Origin: UBA1858 sp963976865
GTDB taxonomy: Bacteria; Pseudomonadota; Gammaproteobacteria; UBA4575
Direction: 5' to 3'
Assembly (NCBI GenBank): GCA_963976865.1
Contig: CAXBLY010000001.1
Coordinates: forward strand, 838,183-902,182
Length of the DNA stretch: 64,000 bases
The notes under the pieces are model-generated. The model ran no database searches. It was given only the letters and a program-made list of their open reading frames with translations, and had not been told where the DNA came from. Within the stretch, counting starts at the first letter, position 1; every line of letters begins with the position of its first letter. Of the stretch, positions 26,428-34,750 are shown one piece after another. The position numbers and the translations under genes were made by a program.

Positions 26428-27603
26428 CTATGCGCCAACGGCTTTATTACGAGCTTCGACCGCTTTTTCAGCGGCTTCTGCTAGCGTGTGAGCGTTAATA
26501 ATCGGTAATCCACTTTCAGCAAGGATCTTCTGGCCCTGTTTAACATTAGTGCCAGATAGTCTTACGATTAGAGGGACTTTAACGTCGAGTTTTTTGAATG
26601 CCAAAACAATACCTTCAGCAATCCAGTCACAACGGTTAATTCCTGCAAAGATGTTGACCAGAAAGGCCTTTACACCGTCATCATCGAGAACCAATTTGAA
26701 TGCTTTCGCGACACGTTCAGGAGAAGCACCACCGCCAATATCCAGGAAGTTGGCTGGCTCGCCGCCTTTGTGTTTGAGCATGTCTAAAGTAGCCATTGCC
26801 AGGCCGGCACCATTAATCATGCAGCCAATGTCACCATCCAGGCCAACATAACTTAAGCCTCGATCAGAAGCAGCAGATTCGCGTGGATCTTCTTGAGATC
26901 TGTCACGAAGTTCTGAAATTTGAGGACGTCTGAACAACGCATTGTCATCAAATCCCATTTTCGCATCAAGAGCTCGAATATGCCCACCTTTAGTGACAAC
27001 TAAAGGATTGATTTCTACCATGGTTGCATCGAGTTCTGTAAACGAGCGATAAGCACCTTTAAACGTTTTGACCGCCTGGGCAATTAGTGCGGGTTCCAGG
27101 TTAAGTTTGAAGGCAGCTTCCCGCGCCTGAAAGTCAGTTAAGCCAACTTGAGGCTCGATTTCAGTGCGGATAATGGCTTCAGGGTTGTTTTTAGCTACTT
27201 CTTCGATATCCATGCCGCCTTCTGATGAGACTACCATGGCGACACGTTGCTTAACGCGATCTAATACGAGTGCGACGTAAATCTCGCGCTCGATTTCTGC
27301 ACCTTCTTCAACGTATAAGCGATAGACTACTTTTCCCTGTGGGCCTGTCTGGTGGGTAACCAGAGTTTTGCCTAACATATCAGTTGCCGCTGCTAATACT
27401 TCATCTTCAGTAGTACAGACTTTAACGCCACCGGCTTTACCGCGTGCGCCGGAATGAATTTGAGCTTTAACAACCCATTTGTTACCACCAATTTCCTTGG
27501 CACGATAAACCGCTTGTTCTGGACTGTAAGCCAGGCCGCCAGGGGCTACGCTAACGCCGAACTTGGTTAATAGCTCTTTCGCTTGATACTCGTGGATGTC
27601 CAC
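26428..27603 (-). CDS. mtkA: Malate-CoA ligase (malate thiokinase) beta subunit
   Basis: The 391-residue ATP-grasp protein is SucC-like. It matches Methylobacterium MtkA in diagnostic stretches such as HSGARGKAGGVK, FDDNALFRRPQI and NIFAGINRCDWIAEGI. The nucleotide-binding ATP-grasp domain covers about residues 1-240 and the ligase domain the rest. The start is GTG 27603 with GGGAGGT seven bases upstream. It forms an ATP-dependent complex with MtkB. Succinyl-CoA synthetase proper is expected elsewhere in the genome. Confidence 0.93.
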   Translation of the reverse strand: MDIHEYQAKELLTKFGVSVAPGGLAYSPEQAVYRAKEIGGNKWVVKAQIHSGARGKAGGVKVCTTEDEVLAAATDMLGKTLVTHQTGPQGKVVYRLYVEEGAEIEREIYVALVLDRVKQRVAMVVSSEGGMDIEEVAKNNPEAIIRTEIEPQVGLTDFQAREAAFKLNLEPALIAQAVKTFKGAYRSFTELDATMVEINPLVVTKGGHIRALDAKMGFDDNALFRRPQISELRDRSQEDPRESAASDRGLSYVGLDGDIGCMINGAGLAMATLDMLKHKGGEPANFLDIGGGASPERVAKAFKLVLDDDGVKAFLVNIFAGINRCDWIAEGIVLAFKKLDVKVPLIVRLSGTNVKQGQKILAESGLPIINAHTLAEAAEKAVEARNKAVGA

Positions 27604-27772
27604 AGCATCTACCTCCCATTAAGTTAAATTGAAGTTTAATTAAAAAAAATTTACGCGCGCAGACTTCCATCTGCGAGCGAGGAATATTTACTCAACCAAT
27701 ATATGTACGCTGGGCTAGAAAAAGGCGTAAAAAAATTATGGTTATTATTATTTTTATACGGCTATTTTAGGT

Positions 27773-27798
27773 GCACCTTGCGGTTAAACGCAAGGTGC
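27773..27798 (-). terminator. Hairpin between mcl and mtkA
   Basis: A 10-bp perfect stem, GCACCTTGCG (27773-27782) with CGCAAGGTGC (27789-27798), closes a six-base loop 19 bp after the mcl stop. The downstream minus-strand sequence is A/T-rich but has no immediate uridine run, so it may be a weak terminator or an RNA processing/stabilising hairpin rather than a full stop. Confidence 0.45.
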
Positions 27799-27816
27799 TT
27801 GGTGCAGATTTTGAAC

Positions 27817-28764
27817 TTAAGACTTACTTTTTGCAGCAATTGCTGCTGCTGCATTAACCACATTTTCGGCCATTTTGGCGGATGCGGCGTCGATCATTTT
27901 GCCGTCCAGGGTTGCTGCGCCCTGACCAGCCTTAGCAGCCTTATCTAGTTCCTCCAGGATGCGATGTGCTCTTTCAACTTCTTCGGCAGGTGGAGAAAAT
28001 ACTTCATTTGCCAACGGAATTTGAGATGGGTGGATAGCCCATTTGCCTTCAATACCCAGAGCAGCGCCTCGACGGCATGCAAGTGTGTAGGCTTCAGGGT
28101 CTTTGATATCACCAAAAGGTCCGTCGATAGGACGTAAGCCGTACGCGCGACAAGCAACCACCATGCGTGAAATCGCGGAATGCCACTGATCACCAGGGTA
28201 ATCCGGGTTTAAGCCGCCAATGTTAACTGTACGTGCTCGGCAACTAGCAGAGTAGTCTGCTACACCAAAGTGCAAGGCTTCCAGACGCGGGCTGGATTGT
28301 GCGATGGCTTCTACATTCGCCATGCCAAGTGTTGTTTCAATAATGGCTTCGATGGCGATTTTGTTTTTAAACCCTTTCGCCTCTTCAATTTGAGTCAGGA
28401 GTGCATCGACCATGTAGACATCAGAGGGAACGCCTGCTTTAGGAATAAAAATTGTATCCAGTTTCTCGCCAGCCTGTTCAACCAGGTCAATCACATCACG
28501 ATACATGTAATGTGTATCAAGACCATTGATTCGAACAGCAATGGTTTTCCCTTTGCCTGCCCAGTCGAGATCATTGACGGCTTCGATTGCATTTTTGCGT
28601 GCCTGTTCTTTGTCACCTGGAGCGACGGCATCTTCTAAATCCAGAAATACAAAGTCCGCATCGCAGTCGACAGACTTTTCAATCATTTTGACGTTGGAAG
28701 CGGGTACAGCAAGTTCACATCGCTGTACTCTTTGTCTGGCTGGTTTTGGTTGTGTAAAACTCAT
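27817..28764 (-). CDS. mcl: Malyl-CoA lyase (HpcH/HpaI aldolase family)
   Basis: The 315-residue lyase splits malyl-CoA to glyoxylate and acetyl-CoA, regenerating the serine-cycle acceptor. The N-terminal QRCELAVPASNVKMIEKS, the metal-binding glutamate in VFLDLEDAV, the second one in IEAIIETTLGM, and GKWAIHPSQI are all family landmarks. It lies 18 bp downstream of sga, and mtkA follows after a hairpin. The gene order sga-mcl-mtkA-mtkB-hprA-ppc leaves little doubt about the role. Confidence 0.94.
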   Translation of the reverse strand: MSFTQPKPARQRVQRCELAVPASNVKMIEKSVDCDADFVFLDLEDAVAPGDKEQARKNAIEAVNDLDWAGKGKTIAVRINGLDTHYMYRDVIDLVEQAGEKLDTIFIPKAGVPSDVYMVDALLTQIEEAKGFKNKIAIEAIIETTLGMANVEAIAQSSPRLEALHFGVADYSASCRARTVNIGGLNPDYPGDQWHSAISRMVVACRAYGLRPIDGPFGDIKDPEAYTLACRRGAALGIEGKWAIHPSQIPLANEVFSPPAEEVERAHRILEELDKAAKAGQGAATLDGKMIDAASAKMAENVVNAAAAIAAKSKS

Positions 28765-28781
28765 ATCTTAATATCCTTTAT

Positions 28782-30071
28782 TTATTTAGCAGCGGTGCGC
28801 TTGACAGTTTTTCTTTTAGCTTTGCGCTTAGCTTTAGGTTTTGCCTTGGGAGCAGCAGGCGCCTTGAACGCAGGAATAGCTTTAGCTGTCTTGCGATAGT
28901 ATTCACAGGCAGCACCTGTACCACTTCCTGGTTTAATGCGTATGCCCGCATCACGCATAGCCATTTCGACACCACCCAATGCTGACATCATGCGGACATC
29001 ATTGTTGTCACCAAGATGACCAATGCGGAATACCTTGCCTGCGACTTTAGTCAGGCCAGCACCCAGTGAGATATTGTATCGATGGTATGCAATATGAATA
29101 ACTTCTGCTGCGTTAACACTTGGAGGAGCCATGATTGCAGTCACAGTGTCAGAATTCCATTTTGGAGAAGCAGCGCATGTTTCAAGGCCCCATGCTTTAA
29201 CGGCTTTACGTACACCTTCTGCCAGACGGAAATGGCGAGCATGTACATTGTCCAAGCCTTCTTCAAGCAATAAATCCAGTGAGGCGCGCAGTCCACGTAA
29301 CATAGGGACTGAAGGTGTATACGGGAAGTAGCCGTCTTTATTGGTGGTGATGTGGTCCTTGATATTGAGGAAGCACTTCGCGCACTTTGAAGATTTATGT
29401 CTGGCAAGAGCTTTAGGGCTGAATGCAAGTAGCGCCAAGCCTGCTGGAAGCATGAATCCTTTTTGAGATCCGCTGACTGCAACATCCACTCCCCACTCGT
29501 CCATACGAAAATCTATGCTGGCAACAGAGCTGACACCGTCAACCATTAACAATGCAGGGTGTTTAAGATCTTTTTTCATTGCTTTGCCAAGTGCGGCGAT
29601 ATCACTAGTGACACCGGTGGCCGTCTCGTTGTGACATGCAACCACAGCTTTGATCTTGTTTTCTTTATCTGCACGCAGGCGTTTTTTAATTTCCATGACA
29701 GGAACGCCTTCACCCCAGGGGACTTCAATCACTTCAACGTCAAGACCAATACGAGTTGCCAGGTCAAACCATAGATGACTGAACTGACCAAAACGTGAAG
29801 TAAGAATTTTATCGCCTGGAGAAAGAGTATTCGCTAAAGCAATTTCCCAGCCCGCTGTTCCTGTTGCCGGGAAGATGAAACACTGGCCTTTTCTGGTTCT
29901 GAAGATTTTTTTTAAATCTTCCAGTAAAGGTTTCACTAACTGTGGAAAATCTGGAGCACGATGGTCTTCCTGAGGAACTACCATTGCGTTCATAACTTCG
30001 TTAGGAATATGAGTTGGGCCAGGTGCAAATAAATAATTGCGTCCTGGGAAGCTAAGTTTTTGGCCAGGCAT
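28782..30071 (-). CDS. sga: Serine-glyoxylate aminotransferase with basic C-terminal tail
   Basis: The 429-residue PLP enzyme (class V) has the internal-aldimine lysine K204 in SGSQKGFMLPAG and the FAPGPTHIPNEV start of Sga. It moves the amino group of serine to glyoxylate, giving hydroxypyruvate and glycine, a defining serine-cycle step. The catalytic domain ends near residue 400. The last 29 residues are an unusual lysine/alanine/proline-rich tail (…PKAKPKAKRKAKRKTVKR…), like a histone-H1 tail and not part of the catalytic fold. Confidence 0.93.
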   Translation of the reverse strand: MPGQKLSFPGRNYLFAPGPTHIPNEVMNAMVVPQEDHRAPDFPQLVKPLLEDLKKIFRTRKGQCFIFPATGTAGWEIALANTLSPGDKILTSRFGQFSHLWFDLATRIGLDVEVIEVPWGEGVPVMEIKKRLRADKENKIKAVVACHNETATGVTSDIAALGKAMKKDLKHPALLMVDGVSSVASIDFRMDEWGVDVAVSGSQKGFMLPAGLALLAFSPKALARHKSSKCAKCFLNIKDHITTNKDGYFPYTPSVPMLRGLRASLDLLLEEGLDNVHARHFRLAEGVRKAVKAWGLETCAASPKWNSDTVTAIMAPPSVNAAEVIHIAYHRYNISLGAGLTKVAGKVFRIGHLGDNNDVRMMSALGGVEMAMRDAGIRIKPGSGTGAACEYYRKTAKAIPAFKAPAAPKAKPKAKRKAKRKTVKRTAAK

Positions 30072-30289
30072 AAGGGCTACCTTTTAATAAGTTGATAAAT
30101 TGGTTTTGAAATCCCTTGGTATGTACGCCATCAGCGCTAATCGTTGATACTTATATACGTATAAGGGAATCTTAAAAAATCGGTAATTATGGGTGGTTTT
30201 TCAACAAACCCGGAAAAGTGCGCCATAATGCCACAAGCGGGCACTTATCCTCAAGCGCAGTTTAGCCGTTGTTCGGTATAGGCAGGCGT

Positions 30290-31144
30290 CTAGTGTGATC
30301 TGGGAAGAACATCCTGTAAGGTGGCAGCGATGATTGTGTTTTCCAGTAAACAGGCAACGGTCATTGGGCCTGTTCCTCCTGGCATTGGCGTGATACCGCC
30401 AGCTATTTTACTGACAGAGCTGAAATCAACATCACCCTGTATCTTGTTTTCCAGACGGGTAACGCCTACATCGAATACCATGGCACCTGGTTTCACGAAA
30501 TCTTCTGTAATTAAAGCGGGCGAGCCGACAGCACTGACCAGGATATCCGCGCTTTTACATATCTCAGCAAGTTCGCGGGTTCGCGAATGGGCGAGAGTGA
30601 CTGTTGCATCGGCACCTTTCTCAGAAAGTAATAAGACTTGTGGCAATCCAACTAAAGACGAACGTCCAACAACAACAGCATTGCGACCGCTGGTTTGAAT
30701 ATCATAGGCTTCGATCAAGCGTAGAACGCCTAATGGGGTACAGGGAACAAGTTGTTTATGGCCCTGAAGTAATCTCCCCATATTGACATCAGTTAAGCCA
30801 TCAACATCTTTATAAGGCGGGATTCTGCTGAGCATTTTTTCTTTATTTAAATGCCTGGGCAGTGGTAATTGCACAAGTATGCCGTGAACATTATCGTCAT
30901 CAGCCAATAAGGAAATTTGTTGCTCCAGATCTTTTTGAGTGATGTTTTCGTCTAGTTCTACGTGCTTGGAGTGAATGCCTGCTGCATTGGCTTCCCGGTG
31001 TTTCATGCCGACATAAAGCTGACTGGCAGGGTTTTTGCCGACGATGACGGTGGCAAGAGTGATTTTGGTGTTGGGGAAATATTCTAGCTGGGATTTGATT
31101 TTATTGCGGATATCTGTCGCAACTTTTTTGCCGTCGATGATCAA
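30290..31144 (-). CDS. folD: Bifunctional methylene-H4F dehydrogenase/methenyl-H4F cyclohydrolase
   Basis: The 284-residue FolD has the catalytic lysine in SQLYVGMKHREA, the VQLPLP motif, the KDVDGL motif and the dinucleotide-binding GRSSLVGLPQ. It oxidises methylene-H4F and hydrolyses methenyl-H4F to 10-formyl-H4F. Together with MtdA it makes the dehydrogenase step redundant in this island, so its cyclohydrolase activity may be what is needed, since fchA is missing. A terminator lies between the upstream Ftr gene and folD, and a 218-bp gap separates it from sga. Confidence 0.95.
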   Translation of the reverse strand: MIIDGKKVATDIRNKIKSQLEYFPNTKITLATVIVGKNPASQLYVGMKHREANAAGIHSKHVELDENITQKDLEQQISLLADDDNVHGILVQLPLPRHLNKEKMLSRIPPYKDVDGLTDVNMGRLLQGHKQLVPCTPLGVLRLIEAYDIQTSGRNAVVVGRSSLVGLPQVLLLSEKGADATVTLAHSRTRELAEICKSADILVSAVGSPALITEDFVKPGAMVFDVGVTRLENKIQGDVDFSSVSKIAGGITPMPGGTGPMTVACLLENTIIAATLQDVLPRSH

Positions 31145-31191
31145 TGCTCAAGTCTCAATGATTGAATTAAATTAAGGCGGGCCCAATAAAA

Positions 31192-31222
31192 AAGGCCAGT
31201 TGAGTTTAACCCAACTGGCCTT
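31192..31222 (-). terminator. Intrinsic terminator after the Ftr homologue
   Basis: Arms AAGGCCAGTTG (31192-31202) and CAACTGGCCTT (31212-31222) form an 11-bp perfect stem. On the minus strand it is followed by TTTTTTATTG, a classical rho-independent terminator. It ends the FCL-Ftr unit 23 bp after the Ftr stop and 48 bp before folD. Confidence 0.8.
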
Positions 31223-31244
31223 GCATGCAACAAAAACTAAAAAA

Positions 31245-32168
31245 CTAGTCTTTAGGTTGTTTGCTTGGATCCAGGTAGATAAAGCTTTTGCCTAATCGAC
31301 CATTGTAGTTACCCGCAGAAATCATAAGCAAACCATCCGTTTCTTTAGATGCATTAATCGCCGCTTGTGTCGCTTCGATGATGCAATTCATGTCACGGCC
31401 ATTCATGATGATTTCCATGACTGAATTCACGCCTTCCGGTAAGCCATGCTCAACATCAGGGTGATCCTGCAACAATGGACAGAACTTCTCGTAAGTACTG
31501 GCTATTGTGAAATCATAATCACTGCCTGCTTTAGAGCCACTGCCCGCAATACCGCCCGGGAATGTTGTAATGACGCCATCAACAGGTAGGATTGCTTCGC
31601 AGCCTTTTTCGGCAGCCTCTAGTGCTGAATCAGTATCCTTGCCAAAGAACCACAGGTTTCCGCCCATCAAGCCGTCTGCACGTCCAAGACGACGGTCTAG
31701 TACAAACTCGCCACCCAGGATTGGAATCCACCACATTTTTCGGCCATAACGTTCAATTCGCTTTTGGTAGCCATTACCAAAATAAGCCACTTTTCGGCCC
31801 ATGTGGTAATACTCTTCGGAATCAATCAGGTTAAAGCAGGACGCAGTCGGACAAGTCATCACGTTTTGACTGATACGTACCAATGCTGATTTTCCAAGGG
31901 CTTCAACACGATCCTTGCGGAAACGGGGGACGTGCAGCTGAACAATGGCGCCAGGACGACCATCAGGTGTTACAAAACTTTCGTCTCCACCCGGGCCTAC
32001 ATAGCGATCCATGCCGGCTTCACAATCACAAAGAATGGAGCTTGAACCGTTTCCAGTGGCTGCATTTACCGCATGATCTACCCACTTGCGGTCTTTTGCG
32101 GTGATTAAAAACTCTACGTAAAGACTTTTAAACGCTTCTGCGTAGGTATCGTCAATAACAGCAGTCAT
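31245..32168 (-). CDS. ftr: Formylmethanofuran-tetrahydromethanopterin formyltransferase (Ftr/FhcD) homologue
   Basis: The 307-residue protein aligns over its length with the Ftr/FhcD family. It shows IDDTYAEAF at the N-terminus, CEAGMDRY…TPDGRPG, NVMTCPTASCF, FGNGYQ, GRKMWWIPILGGEFV, TTFPGGIAGSGSKAGSDYDF, CPLL, and LPEGVNSVMEIIMNG ending in ISAGNYNGRLGK. Ftr passes a formyl group between methanofuran and H4MPT. No fhcA, fhcB, fhcC, mch, fae or mtdB is in the window. The gene overlaps a folate cyclo-ligase homologue by one base (TAATG), which suggests a folate-linked formyl transfer instead. The exact reaction is unknown. Confidence 0.82.
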   Translation of the reverse strand: MTAVIDDTYAEAFKSLYVEFLITAKDRKWVDHAVNAATGNGSSSILCDCEAGMDRYVGPGGDESFVTPDGRPGAIVQLHVPRFRKDRVEALGKSALVRISQNVMTCPTASCFNLIDSEEYYHMGRKVAYFGNGYQKRIERYGRKMWWIPILGGEFVLDRRLGRADGLMGGNLWFFGKDTDSALEAAEKGCEAILPVDGVITTFPGGIAGSGSKAGSDYDFTIASTYEKFCPLLQDHPDVEHGLPEGVNSVMEIIMNGRDMNCIIEATQAAINASKETDGLLMISAGNYNGRLGKSFIYLDPSKQPKD

Positions 32169-32800
32169 TAGTCTCTTCCTTTGCCTTCGTAAACAGCAGC
32201 TTCAGTCACAACTTTGTCCATGTAAACATCGTGTGGTGCAACAAGAACATTATCAAATAGTTGTGATTCATAACCCAAAGCGATTAATGGTGCATCCGGG
32301 CGTACTTTCTCAAGAAGACGGTCATAGTAACCCTGGCCATTACCCATGCGTCCACCGTTACGATCAAAGCCAACGCCAGGAACCAGAACTAGATCCAGAT
32401 CTTCCGGTTGAACTTCTTTCGCCGGGTTTCCCCACATTTCTTTAGGTGGCTCAAGGATGTCCCATTTGCCGACAACCATTTCTTCCAGGCTTTCCATCCA
32501 CCACAAGCCAAGCTTGTTCTCGCCATTCTCGTCTTCAGTGCAATAAGGAACGATTATTTTCTTTTCGCCTTTTGCTACTTCTGCCAGTAGTTCAGGCTTG
32601 GTGCGGCATTCTGAACGACAGTCGATGTACCACATAATGCAGTTCGCAGCTTTGTATTCAGGAAGAGCCATAAAGTTAGCGACAGCTTTAGCGCTGACTT
32701 CATCCTTGTTTTCCTGTGCGTTACGACGATCATAAGCTTCACGACGCATCTTGTTCTTGCGTTCCATGATCTCTTCTAATTCTTCTGGTGTCAGTGCCAT
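32168..32800 (-). CDS. 5-formyltetrahydrofolate cyclo-ligase family protein
   Basis: The 210-residue protein has the cyclo-ligase C-terminal signature VPGVGFDRNGGRMGNGQGYYDRLL (about residues 150-173) and the N-terminal KNKMRREAYDRRNA region that binds phosphate in the family. The canonical enzyme uses ATP to turn 5-formyl-H4F into methenyl-H4F. The core reads RMGNGQGYYD where typical enzymes have RLGYGGGYYD, so this may be a specialised paralogue. It is translationally coupled to the Ftr homologue, which shares its transcript up to the terminator at 31222. Confidence 0.8.
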   Translation of the reverse strand: MALTPEELEEIMERKNKMRREAYDRRNAQENKDEVSAKAVANFMALPEYKAANCIMWYIDCRSECRTKPELLAEVAKGEKKIIVPYCTEDENGENKLGLWWMESLEEMVVGKWDILEPPKEMWGNPAKEVQPEDLDLVLVPGVGFDRNGGRMGNGQGYYDRLLEKVRPDAPLIALGYESQLFDNVLVAPHDVYMDKVVTEAAVYEGKGRD

Positions 32801-32942
32801 TCAACTGCTCCTAATATTTAAAGTGAATAACTGGGCGATAAAAAGGGGCTAAATCCTAAACCATTCCTTGGCGAGTTCCAACGAATTTTATACATAAATG
32901 CCGGGATTAAATGCAAAGTATTGTTTTGACAGCAGTAGTTGC

Positions 32943-33039
32943 ATCATTCTCACGCAGGCGCGAATCCAGCTAATGATAGAAATGTGCAATTTATTGTGCA
33001 ATTTATCAGTTGCTAGATTCCCATTTTCATGGGAATGAC
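32943..33039. repeat. Degenerate palindromic (MITE-like) intergenic element
   Basis: The ends are imperfect inverted repeats: ATCATTCTCACGCAGG…CGAATCCAGC at the left matches, reversed, GCTAGATTCCCAT…GGGAATGACG at the right. The pattern GATTCCC…GGGAATGACG is the familiar core of widespread short intergenic palindromes. Inside, TGTGCAATTTAT occurs twice in tandem (near 32983-33006). It sits between ilvD and the cyclo-ligase gene. Confidence 0.5.
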
Positions 33040-33073
33040 GAGTGTCTGCAAGAATAATAGGCATATCTCCTGG

Positions 33074-34750
33074 TTAGTCAGTAACCGCTCCGTCAGATGC
33101 CGAACGAACTTGTTTTGAATACTTCGCCAACACACCGCGGGTATACTTTGGTTTAGGGGCTTTCCAGGCACGTTTGCGTGAATTCAGCTCACTTTTGGCT
33201 ACATGTAGCGTCATTTCGCGCTTTTTGGCGTCAATTGTAATTTGGTCGCCATTCTTTACTAATGCTAATGGGCCGCCAACAGCTGCCTCAGGAGTAATAT
33301 GCCCAACAACAAAACCATGGCTGCCGCCAGAGAATCTTCCGTCTGTTATTAGTGCCACATCTTTTCCTAGTCCCTTGCCCATGATGGCAGAGGTAGGTGA
33401 AAGCATTTCACGCATGCCTGGGCCTCCGATAGGGCCCTCATAGCGAATGACTATGACGTCACCGGCTTTTATCCCGCCGTCGAGAATTTTTTTCAATGCG
33501 GCTTCTTCAGAAGCAAAAACTTTAGCCTTACCAGTGAAGGATAATCCCTCTTTGCCAGAAATTTTAGCCACTGCACCTTCAGGCGCAAGATTGCCGTAAA
33601 GAATCACCAGGTGACCATCTTTCTTGATCGGATTATCCAGCGGGCGAATGATTTGTTGACGTTTCGGGTAAGGCTTCACGTCTTTAAGGTTCTGTTTGAG
33701 TGTCTTGCCTGTAACGGTCATGCAATCGCCGTTTATTAAGCCTTCATCCAGTAACATTTTCATCAGTGGCTGAATGCCGCCAATATCAATCAGCTCTGAC
33801 ATCATGTACTTGCCACTTGGGCGCAGATCAGCAAGTACTGGCGCTTTTTTACCGATGCGAGTGAAGTCATCAATAGACAGTCTGACGTTCATCGAATATG
33901 CCATCGCAAGTAAATGTAAAACGGCATTGGTTGAGCCACCCAGTGCGGTGATTACGGCAATTGAATTCAGGAATGCCTGACGAGTCATAATGTCGCTGGG
34001 ACGAATATTCTTTTTAAGCAGTGTTAATACTGCCTTGCCTGCATTGCGGCAGTCAGTTTCCTTTGATTTTGAAATCGCTGCCTGGGCAGAACTGCCTGGT
34101 AAACTCATGCCTAATGCTTCGATCGCTGATGCCATTGTGTTTGCGGTATACATGCCGCCACAGGAACCTGGGCCTGGAATCGCTGTCGATTCCACTTCTT
34201 TTAATTCCTTGTTGTTGATCTGACGCTTGGCGTGTTGGCCAACGGCTTCAAATACCGACACAACGTCCACTTTGGTGCCTTTGTAATTGCCAGGCATAAT
34301 TGTGCCGCCGTAAACAAATACAGCAGGACGATTCAGTCGGGCTAATGCCATTAAGCAGCCAGGCATATTTTTATCGCAGCCGCCAATAGCAACAACGCCA
34401 TCAAACCCCTCGCAACCGGTGACAGTTTCAATCGAGTCAGCAATTACTTCGCGTGACACTAAAGAATATTTCATTCCTTCAGAGCCCATGGAAATGCCGT
34501 CAGAAATAGTGATGGTGTTAAAGATGACGCCCTTGCCACCAGCAGCATCTGCGCCTGCCGCAGCTTTTTCGGCAAGTGTATTAATATGCATATTGCAAGG
34601 TGTCACCATGCTCCAGGTAGAAGCAATGCCTATCTGAGGTTTTTTAAAATCATCATCCTTGAAGCCAACAGCGCGCAACATTGCTCGGCTGGGAGCACGT
34701 TCAGTGCCATCAACAACAATTGAAGAATGAGGTCTGAGTTTTTTAGTCAT
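33074..34750 (-). CDS. ilvD: Dihydroxy-acid dehydratase IlvD
   Basis: The 558-residue enzyme dehydrates dihydroxy acids in isoleucine and valine synthesis. Iron-sulfur ligands are in TPCNMH, GGCDKNMPGC and GPGSCGGMYTANTM; the C-terminal GRFSGGSHGFVVGH is also typical. The shorter length and these motifs suit the [2Fe-2S]-type branch. It lies upstream of the C1 island on the same strand but is separated from it by 273 bp with a repeat, so it may not be cotranscribed. It is divergent from lexA. Confidence 0.95.
   Translation of the reverse strand: MTKKLRPHSSIVVDGTERAPSRAMLRAVGFKDDDFKKPQIGIASTWSMVTPCNMHINTLAEKAAAGADAAGGKGVIFNTITISDGISMGSEGMKYSLVSREVIADSIETVTGCEGFDGVVAIGGCDKNMPGCLMALARLNRPAVFVYGGTIMPGNYKGTKVDVVSVFEAVGQHAKRQINNKELKEVESTAIPGPGSCGGMYTANTMASAIEALGMSLPGSSAQAAISKSKETDCRNAGKAVLTLLKKNIRPSDIMTRQAFLNSIAVITALGGSTNAVLHLLAMAYSMNVRLSIDDFTRIGKKAPVLADLRPSGKYMMSELIDIGGIQPLMKMLLDEGLINGDCMTVTGKTLKQNLKDVKPYPKRQQIIRPLDNPIKKDGHLVILYGNLAPEGAVAKISGKEGLSFTGKAKVFASEEAALKKILDGGIKAGDVIVIRYEGPIGGPGMREMLSPTSAIMGKGLGKDVALITDGRFSGGSHGFVVGHITPEAAVGGPLALVKNGDQITIDAKKREMTLHVAKSELNSRKRAWKAPKPKYTRGVLAKYSKQVRSASDGAVTD

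Noticed and set aside
25528..27603. Succinyl-CoA synthetase SucCD
   Set aside because: Both subunits match malate thiokinase more closely in diagnostic stretches and lie directly between mcl and hprA, not near TCA-cycle genes.
30150..30165. Operator upstream of sga (CTTATA-TACG-TATAAG)
   Set aside because: A/T-rich six-base arms in an A/T-rich gap are expected by chance; no second copy was noticed at other island promoters.
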